DNA from: Ornithinibacillus massiliensis
Lineage (GTDB): Bacteria > Bacillota > Bacilli > Bacillales > Amphibacillaceae
Reading direction: 5' to 3'
Assembly (NCBI RefSeq): GCF_018310345.1
Contig: NZ_JAGXBY010000001.1
Span: forward strand, 744,001 to 808,000
Length of the DNA stretch: 64,000 nucleotides
The position numbers and the translations under genes were made by a program. Below the pieces are notes generated by a model. The model made no database searches. It was not told where the DNA came from and saw only the letters and a list, made by a program, of their open reading frames with translations. Below are positions 18,791-27,571 of the stretch, one piece after another; the stretch's first letter is position 1; every line of letters begins with the position of its first letter.

Positions 18791-19588
18791 ATGTTTGAGA
18801 AAAGAGGGGAGAAATTGTTAGCAAATGACCCTTTGATTTCTGTTATTACACCAGCGTATAATGCAGAAAGATTTATTGGAGAAACGATTGAATCTGTCCT
18901 ATGCCAGACTTATTCTAACTGGGAAATGATCATTGTGGACGACTGTTCAACAGATAGGACAGTGGCATATATACAAGAATATGCAAAGAAGGATTCAAGG
19001 ATAAAGTTAATACAACTAAAAACTAATAGTGGTTCAGCAATTGCGAGGAATACAGCAATGGAGAATGCTAGTGGTCGATATATTGCCTTTTTAGATAGTG
19101 ACGATCTTTGGTATCCAGAGAAGCTTGAAAGACAACTTCGGTTTATGCAAGAAAAGGATATAGCCTTTTCCTTTACGAAGTATATTCGGATGGAAGAAGA
19201 CGGAACATTAAAAGATGCTATCTCAAGGGCACCAGAATCAGTTGGATATGAGGATTTATTAAAGCATTGTGTTATTGGTTGTTTAACTGTCATGATAGAT
19301 CGAGAAAAAACCGGGTATCATGAAATGATTAATATTCGTACGAGGCAAGATTATGCCTATTGGTTAACCCTGACAAAGATGGGGTTTAGGGCATATGGAC
19401 TGCCAGAGGTACTTGCAAAATATAGAAACGTAGGAAATTCTATTTCTAGTAATAAAGTAAAAGCCGCTAAGCGCCAATGGTATGTTTATCGAAAGATAGA
19501 AAAACAGCCACTGATAAAGAGTATTTGGTATTTTATGCACTACGCCAGTATCGGAATTCGTAACTTAATTAAGTTTAAAATTTCATAA
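18791..19588 (+). CDS. glycosyltransferase family 2
   Basis: 265 residues, GT-A fold inverting transferase. Signatures are SVITPAYNAERFIGETIESV, IIVDDCSTDRTVAYI, the glycine/serine-rich RNTAMENASGRYIAFLDSDD (DxD-type metal site), and RTRQDYAYWLTLTKMG near residue 180. The first ATG has no clear ribosome site; a TTG eight codons later sits behind GAGGGGAG and may be the true start. It lies within the operon, between GT4 and the exporter permease. It is close to wall-polymer and capsular transferases that add one residue to a lipid-linked primer. Confidence 0.9.
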   Translation: MFEKRGEKLLANDPLISVITPAYNAERFIGETIESVLCQTYSNWEMIIVDDCSTDRTVAYIQEYAKKDSRIKLIQLKTNSGSAIARNTAMENASGRYIAFLDSDDLWYPEKLERQLRFMQEKDIAFSFTKYIRMEEDGTLKDAISRAPESVGYEDLLKHCVIGCLTVMIDREKTGYHEMINIRTRQDYAYWLTLTKMGFRAYGLPEVLAKYRNVGNSISSNKVKAAKRQWYVYRKIEKQPLIKSIWYFMHYASIGIRNLIKFKIS

Positions 19589-19625
19589 AACATGTGTATT
19601 GCAGGTAAAAAAGGAGTAAATTCCA

Positions 19626-20402
19626 ATGAAATCCTATTTACAGGAATTAGCTAAAAGAAAAGATTTATTATTTTATCTAGTAAAATCAGGACTAAAAGCC
19701 GAGCATCGAAATAGCTATCTGGGCTATTTTTGGTGGTTATTGGATCCATTATTGAATGTACTAGTGTATTATTTTGTCGTTGTTATTATTTTGGAACGCG
19801 GTGGACCAGATTACCCTACATTCCTAGTTATTGGACTAGTTGTTTGGAGATGGATTAGCTCATCTATTAATGCATCAGCTCGTTCCGTATTACGTTACCG
19901 GTCCATCATTAACCAAGTATATTTGCCTAAATCTATTTTCCCTGTGGCCTTTTCTTTGACTCAATTATTTAACTTTGCCTTTGGTCTAGTAGTAATTGCG
20001 TTATTCTTAGTATTCTTTGGCTATATACCAGGGTGGGAAATTATATATTTACCAGTATTAATCTTAATCACCTTAGCCTTTTTATTAGCAATAGGGCTGT
20101 TCTTAGGGTATTTTACAGTGTTTATTCGTGATATTGATAACTTACTCACGTATGTTACACGTATCTTTTTCTATGCTTCGCCTATTATTTGGGTTGGAAG
20201 CCGTTTACCAGAAAACTATAGCTGGGCTGTAGACTATAATCCGATTGCGATCATTATCGAATCCTATCGAGATATATTAATGCGGAACACTAGTCCTGAC
20301 TTTATTGGTTTAGGGATTATATTCTTTGTATCCATTATAGTCATTATTTTTATGCTTTATTACTTCAGTAAGAACGAACATAAGATTATTAAGGCGTTAT
20401 AA
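19626..20402 (+). CDS. polysaccharide/teichoic acid ABC exporter permease (TagG/Wzm type)
   Basis: 258 residues with six hydrophobic segments and no ATPase domain. The N terminus RSGLKAEHR-like segment (SGLKAEHRNSYLGYFWWLLD) and the PIAIIIESYRDILM segment near the last helices match ABC-2 type permeases of the TagG/Wzm/RfbA group. It exports lipid-linked polymer across the membrane. AAAGGAG precedes the ATG. The gene is directly followed by its probable ATPase, a tandem fusion. A second permease of this kind lies at 62683. Confidence 0.92.
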   Translation: MKSYLQELAKRKDLLFYLVKSGLKAEHRNSYLGYFWWLLDPLLNVLVYYFVVVIILERGGPDYPTFLVIGLVVWRWISSSINASARSVLRYRSIINQVYLPKSIFPVAFSLTQLFNFAFGLVVIALFLVFFGYIPGWEIIYLPVLILITLAFLLAIGLFLGYFTVFIRDIDNLLTYVTRIFFYASPIIWVGSRLPENYSWAVDYNPIAIIIESYRDILMRNTSPDFIGLGIIFFVSIIVIIFMLYYFSKNEHKIIKAL

Positions 20403-20431
20403 GAAAATTATCAGATAAAGAGGGTTTTAAA

Positions 20432-21997
20432 TTGGAAAACAAAAAAGATCCTTCCATGATACTAAGTGAAAAAAATAACCTTGTGGTAAAAGCCCGTAAT
20501 ATTGGAGTGTCTTTCGAAACAGGAAGGCAACGTGATGATATAAAGTCGATTTTATTCAGCGCAATAAAAGATAAGGGGAAATCAGAAAGTAAAAAGAAGG
20601 TATGGTCATTAAAGGACATTAGCTTTGATGGACATCAAGGAGAAATATTGGGAATTATCGGTTCCAATGGAGCGGGTAAAACAACATTAAGTAAAATTAT
20701 TGCCGGGATTCTAAAAGAAGACAAAGGTGATATAAACGTTAATGGGAAAGTAACGGCCCTATTCTCCTTCGGTATGGGATTTAATCAAGAGTTAACAGGA
20801 CGAGAGAATGTTTATTTAAACGGTATGATGCTAGGAATTGAAAAGGAAGTTATCAATCATTATATTGATGACATTCATGAATTCTCTGAAATCGGCGAGT
20901 TCCTAGATCAACCAATGAAGTATTACTCTAGCGGAATGCGGGCTAGACTTGGGTTTAGTGTAGCTGCCCATTTAGAACCCGAGGTTTTAATCCTGGATGA
21001 AGCCTTAAACACTGGTGATGCACGTTTTAGTAGGAAAGCTGCAGAAAAGATGAAGGAAATTGTAAACAAGGCGAAGCTAGTTATTATTGTGACGCATGGT
21101 TTACTATATGCGCAACGCAATTGTGACCGATTAATGTGGATTGATAATGGTAAAGTGCGAGAAATAGGCGATCCGAAAGAAATCGTCCAAAAGTATCGGG
21201 CAACTGTACCACCTAGACCACCTAGGAAGAATAAGAATTTACAATTGAAAAAAACGGAAACGAATATTGAAGATAATATCGTTATAAAGGCTGAAAAGGT
21301 AGGAATATCATATCAATTAAGCTCCAAAGAATTTTGGGCTCTAAAAGATGTTAATTTTGAAGTAAGAGAAGGCGAAGTCATTGGAATCATTGGTCATAAT
21401 GGTGCAGGGAAAAGTACGTTATGTAAAGTGTTAACGAATATTCTAGTACCAGACACAGGTAATATTGAAATTAATGGCAAAACCTCGGCTTTACTTGGTT
21501 ATGGTACAGGATTCAACCCACAGTTAACGGGTGTAGATAATATATATCTAAACGCGATGCTGTTAGGGATACCGAAAAAACGAGTGAATAGAGACTTTGA
21601 TAAGATTGTAGAATTTTCAGGTATTGGTGATGCTATTAATAAGCCAGTAAAAAATTATTCAGCAGGTATGAAATCTCGTTTAGGCTTTAGTATTGCAGCG
21701 ATACTACAACCGGATGTCTTTATTATTGATGAAGCATTATCCACTGGTGATATAGCATTTCAACAAAAAGCAAGCGAACGAATTCAAGATATGATGGAGC
21801 GTGCAAAAGCTGTAATTATTGTTTCCCATAGCATGGGATTTATCGAAAAGGTGTGTACTAGAGCCATTTGGATGGAAAAAGGTCAAATTCGTTACGATGG
21901 TACAGCTGAGGAAGCTGTTGCCAAATATCGTGAAGCAAACGGTGTGAAACGAAAAATTCAATTAAAGCAGAATAACGGAATAGACAATAATGGGTAG
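20432..21997 (+). CDS. tandem-NBD ABC exporter ATPase (TagH/Wzt type)
   Basis: 521 residues holding two complete nucleotide-binding domains in one chain. Domain 1 (about 15-265) has Walker A GSNGAGKTT near residue 77, signature YYSSGMRARLGFS, Walker B VLILDEAL and the switch histidine in VTHGL. Domain 2 (about 280-505) has GHNGAGKST near 320, NYSAGMKSRLGFS, VFIIDEAL and VSHSM. Both look catalytically competent and both belong to the polysaccharide-exporter class, whose members are usually single domains that dimerise. There is no carbohydrate-binding domain at the C terminus as in Wzt of O9a type. Start TTG behind AAGAGGG. It pairs with the preceding permease. Confidence 0.92.
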   Translation: MENKKDPSMILSEKNNLVVKARNIGVSFETGRQRDDIKSILFSAIKDKGKSESKKKVWSLKDISFDGHQGEILGIIGSNGAGKTTLSKIIAGILKEDKGDINVNGKVTALFSFGMGFNQELTGRENVYLNGMMLGIEKEVINHYIDDIHEFSEIGEFLDQPMKYYSSGMRARLGFSVAAHLEPEVLILDEALNTGDARFSRKAAEKMKEIVNKAKLVIIVTHGLLYAQRNCDRLMWIDNGKVREIGDPKEIVQKYRATVPPRPPRKNKNLQLKKTETNIEDNIVIKAEKVGISYQLSSKEFWALKDVNFEVREGEVIGIIGHNGAGKSTLCKVLTNILVPDTGNIEINGKTSALLGYGTGFNPQLTGVDNIYLNAMLLGIPKKRVNRDFDKIVEFSGIGDAINKPVKNYSAGMKSRLGFSIAAILQPDVFIIDEALSTGDIAFQQKASERIQDMMERAKAVIIVSHSMGFIEKVCTRAIWMEKGQIRYDGTAEEAVAKYREANGVKRKIQLKQNNGIDNNG

Positions 21998-22010
21998 TGT
22001 ACTTTTATAG

Positions 22011-23939
22011 GTGGTGGAGAAGTTGGGAATTAAAAAAGTCTTAACTGGACCAATTGATTGGTTTATGTATAATGTCTTAAGCGAGAATCAGCGTAAGCGT
22101 TTAGGGGATTTATTTACAGATGAGCAAAAGGAAAAATTGCGTGCGATAATTTTAGGAAAACAACAATTACAACGGCAAGAATTAAAACAAATTCGCTACC
22201 ATCTATATAATTTAGGATTTCAAGATAGAGGTCTATCAGAATTGAAAAGCTTCTATGAACAAAATAAATATCCTTATATAAAAAGGCTGGCAGCTTGGGA
22301 GCTTGCATTATGGTATGCCAATGATTATTCAAAGGAAGGTGCTGAAAAAGCACTCCAATATATTGCCGTTGCAAAAGATGGCGAGAAAAATCAAGATCAA
22401 TTAAGAAGATTTGGAATTGTGGAAGCGGAGTGTTATGACCTGCTACAAAAGAAAGAGATGGGAAAGGTTGTTTTACAAGATTTGATTCATATTCAACCAC
22501 ACCCCGATTTATTTCTAGGCATGGCTAATCTAGAAAATTCAATTGATAAAAAGTTAGATTGGATTAACAAGGTGATGGAACAGTATCATCTAACACCAAT
22601 CTATTTTGAAAAGGGAAATGATAGTACCTACGATGATTTGAGAACGCAATCTAGTAATGAATCCATTGAAGATGTGCCTAAGATTTCGGTAATATTACCT
22701 GCCTTTAAAGCAGAGCAAGGGATTCGCATTGCTATTGAGTCCATTCTTTCACAGACGTGGAAGAATCTTGAACTCATTGTAGTGGATGATTGCAGTCCAG
22801 ATGGTACGGCCGAAGTAGTGAAGGAGTATGTAGCAAAGGATCCTAGAGTGAAGCTTCTATCTACTCCAGAAAATAGTGGACCATATGTAGCTCGTAATAT
22901 TGGCTTGCAGCATGTAACGGGTGACTTTATAACAGTTAATGACTCTGATGATTGGTCTCACGCCCAAAAATTAGAAATACAGGCTCGTCATCTTATGCAA
23001 CATCAAGATATTATCGCGAATACATCTGCACATGCAAGACTTACAGAAGACATTAAATTCTATCGTAGAGGAACACCTGGTAAGTATATTTTTCCAAATA
23101 TGTCTTCTTTAATGTTCCGAAGAAAACCAGTGCTAGAAAAATTAGGGAATTGGGACAGTGTACGTTTCGCAGCAGATGGTGAATTTAAACGTAGATTAAT
23201 TAAGGCCTTCGGTAAAAATAAGTTTGTCGATTTAAATTCTGGTCCTTTATCCTTGCCGAGACAGTCTGTTAATTCACTTACTGGTAGTTCAGCGTTCGGT
23301 TATAATGGTTTCTTTATGGGAGCTCGTAAGGAATATGTGGAGAGCTTTTCAACATACCATCAGTCTGGAAGGTCATTGTTCTATCCATATCCAGCTGATA
23401 AAAGACTATATCCAGTTCCAGAACCAATGTGGCCAAAAAGAGAAGAAAAACAAGAAAATTACCGGTATTTTGAGATGATATTAGTTGCTGATTATAGGGA
23501 TATTCCTAATGAAGCAGTAGATAAAATTAAAAGTCTATCCAAAACTAGTAGTAGGATAGGGCTTATTCAAATGAACAAGTATGACGTAAAGTTATCTAAC
23601 AAAAAAATTCGTTCGGAAATAAGAGCTTTAATTGATAATAATCAAGTACACATGCTTGTGTTCGGGGAACAAATTAAAGCGCGTCATTTAGTTGTTTTAG
23701 GAACATCAATATTACATGATTTTCAGCGTTACATACCTAGTGTAACAGCAGATCAGATTAAAGTAATGGTAGACCATTTCATTGAAACAGATATAACTAA
23801 GTATAAGAAAAATCTGGACCGTTATTTTTCCGGACCTATGCATTGGTTGGTAAAAGATAATGATTTATTCGAAAAGTTTAAAGTAGCGTATCCAAACGAA
23901 GTTGATTTCCTTCTATTAGATAAGGATTGGAAGATATGA
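22011..23939 (+). CDS. GT2 glycosyltransferase with N-terminal helical repeat domain (paralogue 1)
   Basis: 642 residues. Residues about 40-200 are helical and TPR-like (LAAWELALWYANDYSKEGAEKA, GIVEAECYDLLQKKE, HPDLFLGMANLENS). A GT-A domain follows from about 225: ISVILPAFKAEQGIRIAIES, LELIVVDDCSPDGTAEVV, RNIGLQHVTGDFITVNDSDD with the metal-binding acidic motif. The last 150 residues are a family-specific tail (VPEPMWPKREEK and beyond). The start may be the GTG used here or a TTG four codons later behind GGTGGAG. The next gene, one base after the stop, encodes a paralogue, so the pair arose by duplication. The sugar added is unknown. Confidence 0.87.
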   Translation: MVEKLGIKKVLTGPIDWFMYNVLSENQRKRLGDLFTDEQKEKLRAIILGKQQLQRQELKQIRYHLYNLGFQDRGLSELKSFYEQNKYPYIKRLAAWELALWYANDYSKEGAEKALQYIAVAKDGEKNQDQLRRFGIVEAECYDLLQKKEMGKVVLQDLIHIQPHPDLFLGMANLENSIDKKLDWINKVMEQYHLTPIYFEKGNDSTYDDLRTQSSNESIEDVPKISVILPAFKAEQGIRIAIESILSQTWKNLELIVVDDCSPDGTAEVVKEYVAKDPRVKLLSTPENSGPYVARNIGLQHVTGDFITVNDSDDWSHAQKLEIQARHLMQHQDIIANTSAHARLTEDIKFYRRGTPGKYIFPNMSSLMFRRKPVLEKLGNWDSVRFAADGEFKRRLIKAFGKNKFVDLNSGPLSLPRQSVNSLTGSSAFGYNGFFMGARKEYVESFSTYHQSGRSLFYPYPADKRLYPVPEPMWPKREEKQENYRYFEMILVADYRDIPNEAVDKIKSLSKTSSRIGLIQMNKYDVKLSNKKIRSEIRALIDNNQVHMLVFGEQIKARHLVVLGTSILHDFQRYIPSVTADQIKVMVDHFIETDITKYKKNLDRYFSGPMHWLVKDNDLFEKFKVAYPNEVDFLLLDKDWKI

Positions 23940-23940
23940 A

Positions 23941-26097
23941 ATGAAATATGATGCTAAAAAACTAAAGGAACGAAATATTGAACTTCAGAACGAATTAGAA
24001 AAGTTAGAGAATCAATGGTTAGAGCAAAAAAGGCTGACTGAAGAATCACGACTATTCCGCCAAACTCTAGAGAGAGAGTTTAGAGAGATCACGAATAGTC
24101 GTATCTTTCATTTAAAGAAAATACCATCTAAATGGAAATATGCTATAAAAGAATCGGGAGCATATATTCTAGGTAGAAGAGACAAGCGTCAGCTATATAG
24201 TAAAACATATAAGCAGAAGAAAGCTTCAAATAAAATTAAAGAATACAGATACTGGCTATATACTTTAGGATTTGAAGAAAAAGTATTGAATGAATTAGAA
24301 GCAATCTTTAAGGATACGGATAATCGTTATATGAAGCAAGCTGTATCATGGGAGCTTGCTCTTTGGCATGCAAATAAAAATTCATCTATTGATGCTGTTA
24401 AAGCCTTACATTATTTACAAGCATTACATACCGTTAATGATGACGATTTTCAAAGAAGAGTGGCTATATTAAAGGCGGAATGTTATTTGTTATGTGAGGA
24501 ACCAGAGCAGGCAGAACGTATCCTATCAACTTACATTAGCCACCACAACCATCCTGATTTATTGTTGGCAATGGCTAACCTAGAGAAAGACATGACATCG
24601 AAATTGGAATGGATTAATAAAGCACTGAACCATTATCAACTTCTTCCAATTGAAGTTAGGGAGAATAGTGAAGCTTATCCTTATGATCATTTAAATACAT
24701 TATTAAATAAATCGTTATTACGTAATGGTCCTACTGTAACGGTCATCATCCCTGCCTATAATGCAGAAAATAGTATTTCTATTTCAATTGAGTCCATGCT
24801 AAAGCAGACATGGCAAAACATAGAAATAATAGTAGTGGACGACTGTAGTACGGATAGTACAGTAAAGATTGTAGAACATTATATAGAAAGAGATTCTCGT
24901 GTGAAACTATTTTCTACGGGGAAAAATAGTGGTCCCTATGTAGCAAGAAACATCGGCCTAAAGCATGCTACAGGTGAATATTTGACAGTGAATGACGCAG
25001 ACGATTGGTCCCATGCTCAAAAAATAGCGATACAGGTGGAACACTTAATCAACAATCCATCTGTTATAGGCAATACTTCAGAACTAGCGCGTATGACAGA
25101 ATCCCTTCGATTAACTAGAAGAGGAACAGAAGGAGAATACATTTTTTCTAATATGTCCTCTCTAATGTTTCGCAGAAAGCCAGTCTTAGAAAAATTAGGT
25201 GCTTGGGATAGTGTACGTTTTGCGGCAGACAGCGAGTTCAAACATAGACTTATGAAAGTCTTTGGATCTCAGAGCGTGGTTGACTTGCATACAGGCCCGT
25301 TATCTTTTGCTAGACAATCATTAAGCTCCTTAACGAGTAGTAGTTTCTTTGGATATAATGGTTTCTTAATGGGGATACGTAAGGAATATCGTGAGGCTTT
25401 TTTGGCTCATCATCAATCGAGAAGGTCATTATACTATGACTTCCCCATGAAGAATCGTCCATTTCCAGTACCCGAGCCTTTATGGGTCCAAAGAGAAGAG
25501 AAGCGTTTCGGCTTCAGAGAGTTTGATGTGATCATGGCGGCTGATTTTCGAAACGAAGGATTTGTTGAATCTACTCTTATGAAAATCCAAGAACATTTAA
25601 AACGCGGATTAAAAACGGGGCTAATTCAATGGAATGATTATCATTATAAAGATATAAAAATGATAAGCCCTAGAATTAGAGAAATCGTTGATGGCAAGGA
25701 TGTTCAATTTATCGTGTATGGCGAACAAATAACATGTGACCTTCTCATCCTAATTGATCCTTCTATATTGGAAGAAAAACAAAGATATTTACCATACATA
25801 AAGGCAGAGGCAGTTAAGGTATTGATATATCAGCCGCCAAAACGAAACGGCATACCTCACTACCATTTACGAAAATGTGCCAAGCATCTTATTCAGCAAG
25901 TTGATCACTTAGGTAAATGGTATCCATGCAACCAGGAAATCAGGGAAAGCTTAGACCGATTAGCAAAAAATGATTTAAAATATATCAAATTATCTAAGGA
26001 GAATTTACAACCTTATTCTGTTCATTTAGATGATTGGATTGTACAAGAAAATCCATTTCATTTAGGTCATGTTAAAGGGGAGCAATCAAATGAGTAA
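23941..26097 (+). CDS. GT2 glycosyltransferase with coiled-coil and helical repeat domains (paralogue 2)
   Basis: 718 residues, paralogous to the preceding protein over nearly its whole length. It adds an N-terminal coiled coil (about 1-50) and a basic SRIFHLKKIPSKWK segment. Helical repeat about 90-240 (AVSWELALWHANKNSS, HPDLLLAMANLEKD); GT2 domain from about 262 (VTVIIPAYNAENSISISIES, IIVVDDCSTDSTVKIV, LTVNDADDWSHAQK); tail with VPEPLWVQREEKRFG. The catalytic acidic residues are kept in both copies, so both may be active. It overlaps the following ATP-grasp gene by eight bases, indicating translational coupling and a link between glycan and ligase steps. Confidence 0.87.
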   Translation: MKYDAKKLKERNIELQNELEKLENQWLEQKRLTEESRLFRQTLEREFREITNSRIFHLKKIPSKWKYAIKESGAYILGRRDKRQLYSKTYKQKKASNKIKEYRYWLYTLGFEEKVLNELEAIFKDTDNRYMKQAVSWELALWHANKNSSIDAVKALHYLQALHTVNDDDFQRRVAILKAECYLLCEEPEQAERILSTYISHHNHPDLLLAMANLEKDMTSKLEWINKALNHYQLLPIEVRENSEAYPYDHLNTLLNKSLLRNGPTVTVIIPAYNAENSISISIESMLKQTWQNIEIIVVDDCSTDSTVKIVEHYIERDSRVKLFSTGKNSGPYVARNIGLKHATGEYLTVNDADDWSHAQKIAIQVEHLINNPSVIGNTSELARMTESLRLTRRGTEGEYIFSNMSSLMFRRKPVLEKLGAWDSVRFAADSEFKHRLMKVFGSQSVVDLHTGPLSFARQSLSSLTSSSFFGYNGFLMGIRKEYREAFLAHHQSRRSLYYDFPMKNRPFPVPEPLWVQREEKRFGFREFDVIMAADFRNEGFVESTLMKIQEHLKRGLKTGLIQWNDYHYKDIKMISPRIREIVDGKDVQFIVYGEQITCDLLILIDPSILEEKQRYLPYIKAEAVKVLIYQPPKRNGIPHYHLRKCAKHLIQQVDHLGKWYPCNQEIRESLDRLAKNDLKYIKLSKENLQPYSVHLDDWIVQENPFHLGHVKGEQSNE

Positions 26098-27532
26098 AAA
26101 AGAGCATCCTATAAGCCCTATCGACAAAAGTAATCTAATGGATGATTTAACTGATTCCTTAGAAGTAGGAGAGGAAATACGTAAACGAGATTTTTTACTG
26201 GAAGCTTTATTAGACAAGGAAGTAGATATAAAAAAGTTAGCTAGTGAAAATATACAAAATAAAAAAAAGGCAAAACAAATCTCCTCAAGCAATACCTATA
26301 AACTCTTTAAGCCAATAACAAAAGCTAAATTTAGTAGGGGAACTTCTAAAGAGGTAATTATATCAGAATTAGAAGAGAAACTAGCTGAAATTCAAAAGGA
26401 ACTTTATAGTACGAAGGAAAAATATCATGATCTAATAATACGTGATCGCTTGCTTAATATTGGGTCTCTCCATGATGTTCTGAAAGAAAAGAAAGAAAAT
26501 GGAGAGTTAATTTCCTTCCTAAAACAAACAATTGAAAACAAAAAACAACTCGATTCTAACTATAACCATATGTTGAGGTATATAGCAAGACTATTCATGA
26601 AGGAAAAAGAAGAATATCGAGATTATATTTATCAACTAGTGTTGGATGGTTTAACGATGGAAGCTATTCCGGAGTTTATTCTAAGAGAAGGATTGAAGGA
26701 TAGTCCAATAGAACTTAGGCAGGTATCATCATTTCGGGCTAGCATGAATATGAGAATCAGAAAAATGCAATTAACAGGTACGTTGCCTGAATGGCAATTA
26801 GATGATAAGCGAAATGCCTACAACTTCATGGATAAATTAAATGTTCCAATTCCTTGGGTGGCAGAGGATACGTACAGCATATCAACCATTCCAAAACGAG
26901 AAGGAATCGTTATCAAGCCTGCAAATGGTGCAGGTTCACGCGGAGTTTACTTAGTATATTCCACTACAGATATATTTGATATAAAGCGTTCTAGGAATGT
27001 AAAAAGCTGGGAAGGATTACTTGAATCATTAGCTAAAGACCTTTCTTCAGGTTGGGTTGAAGAAGACAAGTGGATTATAGAAGAGCTTATCCTGGAAAAT
27101 AAGGACGATAAGCTTCCCTCACGTGATATAAAATTTTATTGCTTTTATGGTAGGGTTGGACTTATATTGGAGATATCTCGTTATCCAGAGTTGAAGTATT
27201 GCTGGTGGACAGAAAATGGTGAACGAGTAAAAACAGGAAAATATACGAATGATTTGTTTAAAGGGAAGGGATGCACACAAGCGGAAGTTCAGCTTGCAAA
27301 GGAAATTAGCCAATTAATCCCCGCTCCATTTATTAGGATTGACTTCCTCCGTTCAGATAAAGGACTAGTGTTTGGGGAATTTACGCCTAAACCAGGAAAC
27401 TATGATGAATTTGATGAAGCCACAGATAAGTGGTTAGGTGATTATTTTAACGAAGCTGAAGGTCGATTAATAAATGATTTACTAAATGGTAAGGAATTTA
27501 GTTATTTTAATGAGATGATCAAAACGTTTTAA
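26090..27532 (+). CDS. TupA-like ATP-grasp amidoligase-like protein with N-terminal coiled coil
   Basis: 480 residues from the ATG that overlaps the previous stop, with GGGGAG seven bases upstream. The first 150 residues are charged and partly coiled coil, with an SSSNTYKLFKPITKAKF segment like the tails of neighbouring proteins. The ATP-grasp fold begins near residue 240: IVIKPANGAGSRGVYLV, then DKWIIEELIL, RDIKFYCFYG, PFIRIDFLRSDKGLVFGEFT. RDxKFYCF and VFGEFTPKPG are like the TupA family named for teichuronopeptide synthesis in an alkaliphilic Bacillus. It would activate a carboxylate with ATP and join it to an amine. Similarity judged by motif only; substrates unknown. Confidence 0.8.
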   Translation: MSKKEHPISPIDKSNLMDDLTDSLEVGEEIRKRDFLLEALLDKEVDIKKLASENIQNKKKAKQISSSNTYKLFKPITKAKFSRGTSKEVIISELEEKLAEIQKELYSTKEKYHDLIIRDRLLNIGSLHDVLKEKKENGELISFLKQTIENKKQLDSNYNHMLRYIARLFMKEKEEYRDYIYQLVLDGLTMEAIPEFILREGLKDSPIELRQVSSFRASMNMRIRKMQLTGTLPEWQLDDKRNAYNFMDKLNVPIPWVAEDTYSISTIPKREGIVIKPANGAGSRGVYLVYSTTDIFDIKRSRNVKSWEGLLESLAKDLSSGWVEEDKWIIEELILENKDDKLPSRDIKFYCFYGRVGLILEISRYPELKYCWWTENGERVKTGKYTNDLFKGKGCTQAEVQLAKEISQLIPAPFIRIDFLRSDKGLVFGEFTPKPGNYDEFDEATDKWLGDYFNEAEGRLINDLLNGKEFSYFNEMIKTF

Positions 27533-27571
27533 GCGTAACTATTTTAGGAGAGAAATTTAGGAGGATATTCA

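Noticed and set aside
20700-21500. Misassembly as explanation for the double ATPase
   Set aside because: The two halves differ throughout in sequence and are joined by a plausible charged linker in one frame, so a collapsed or duplicated read is unlikely; kept as a real fusion.
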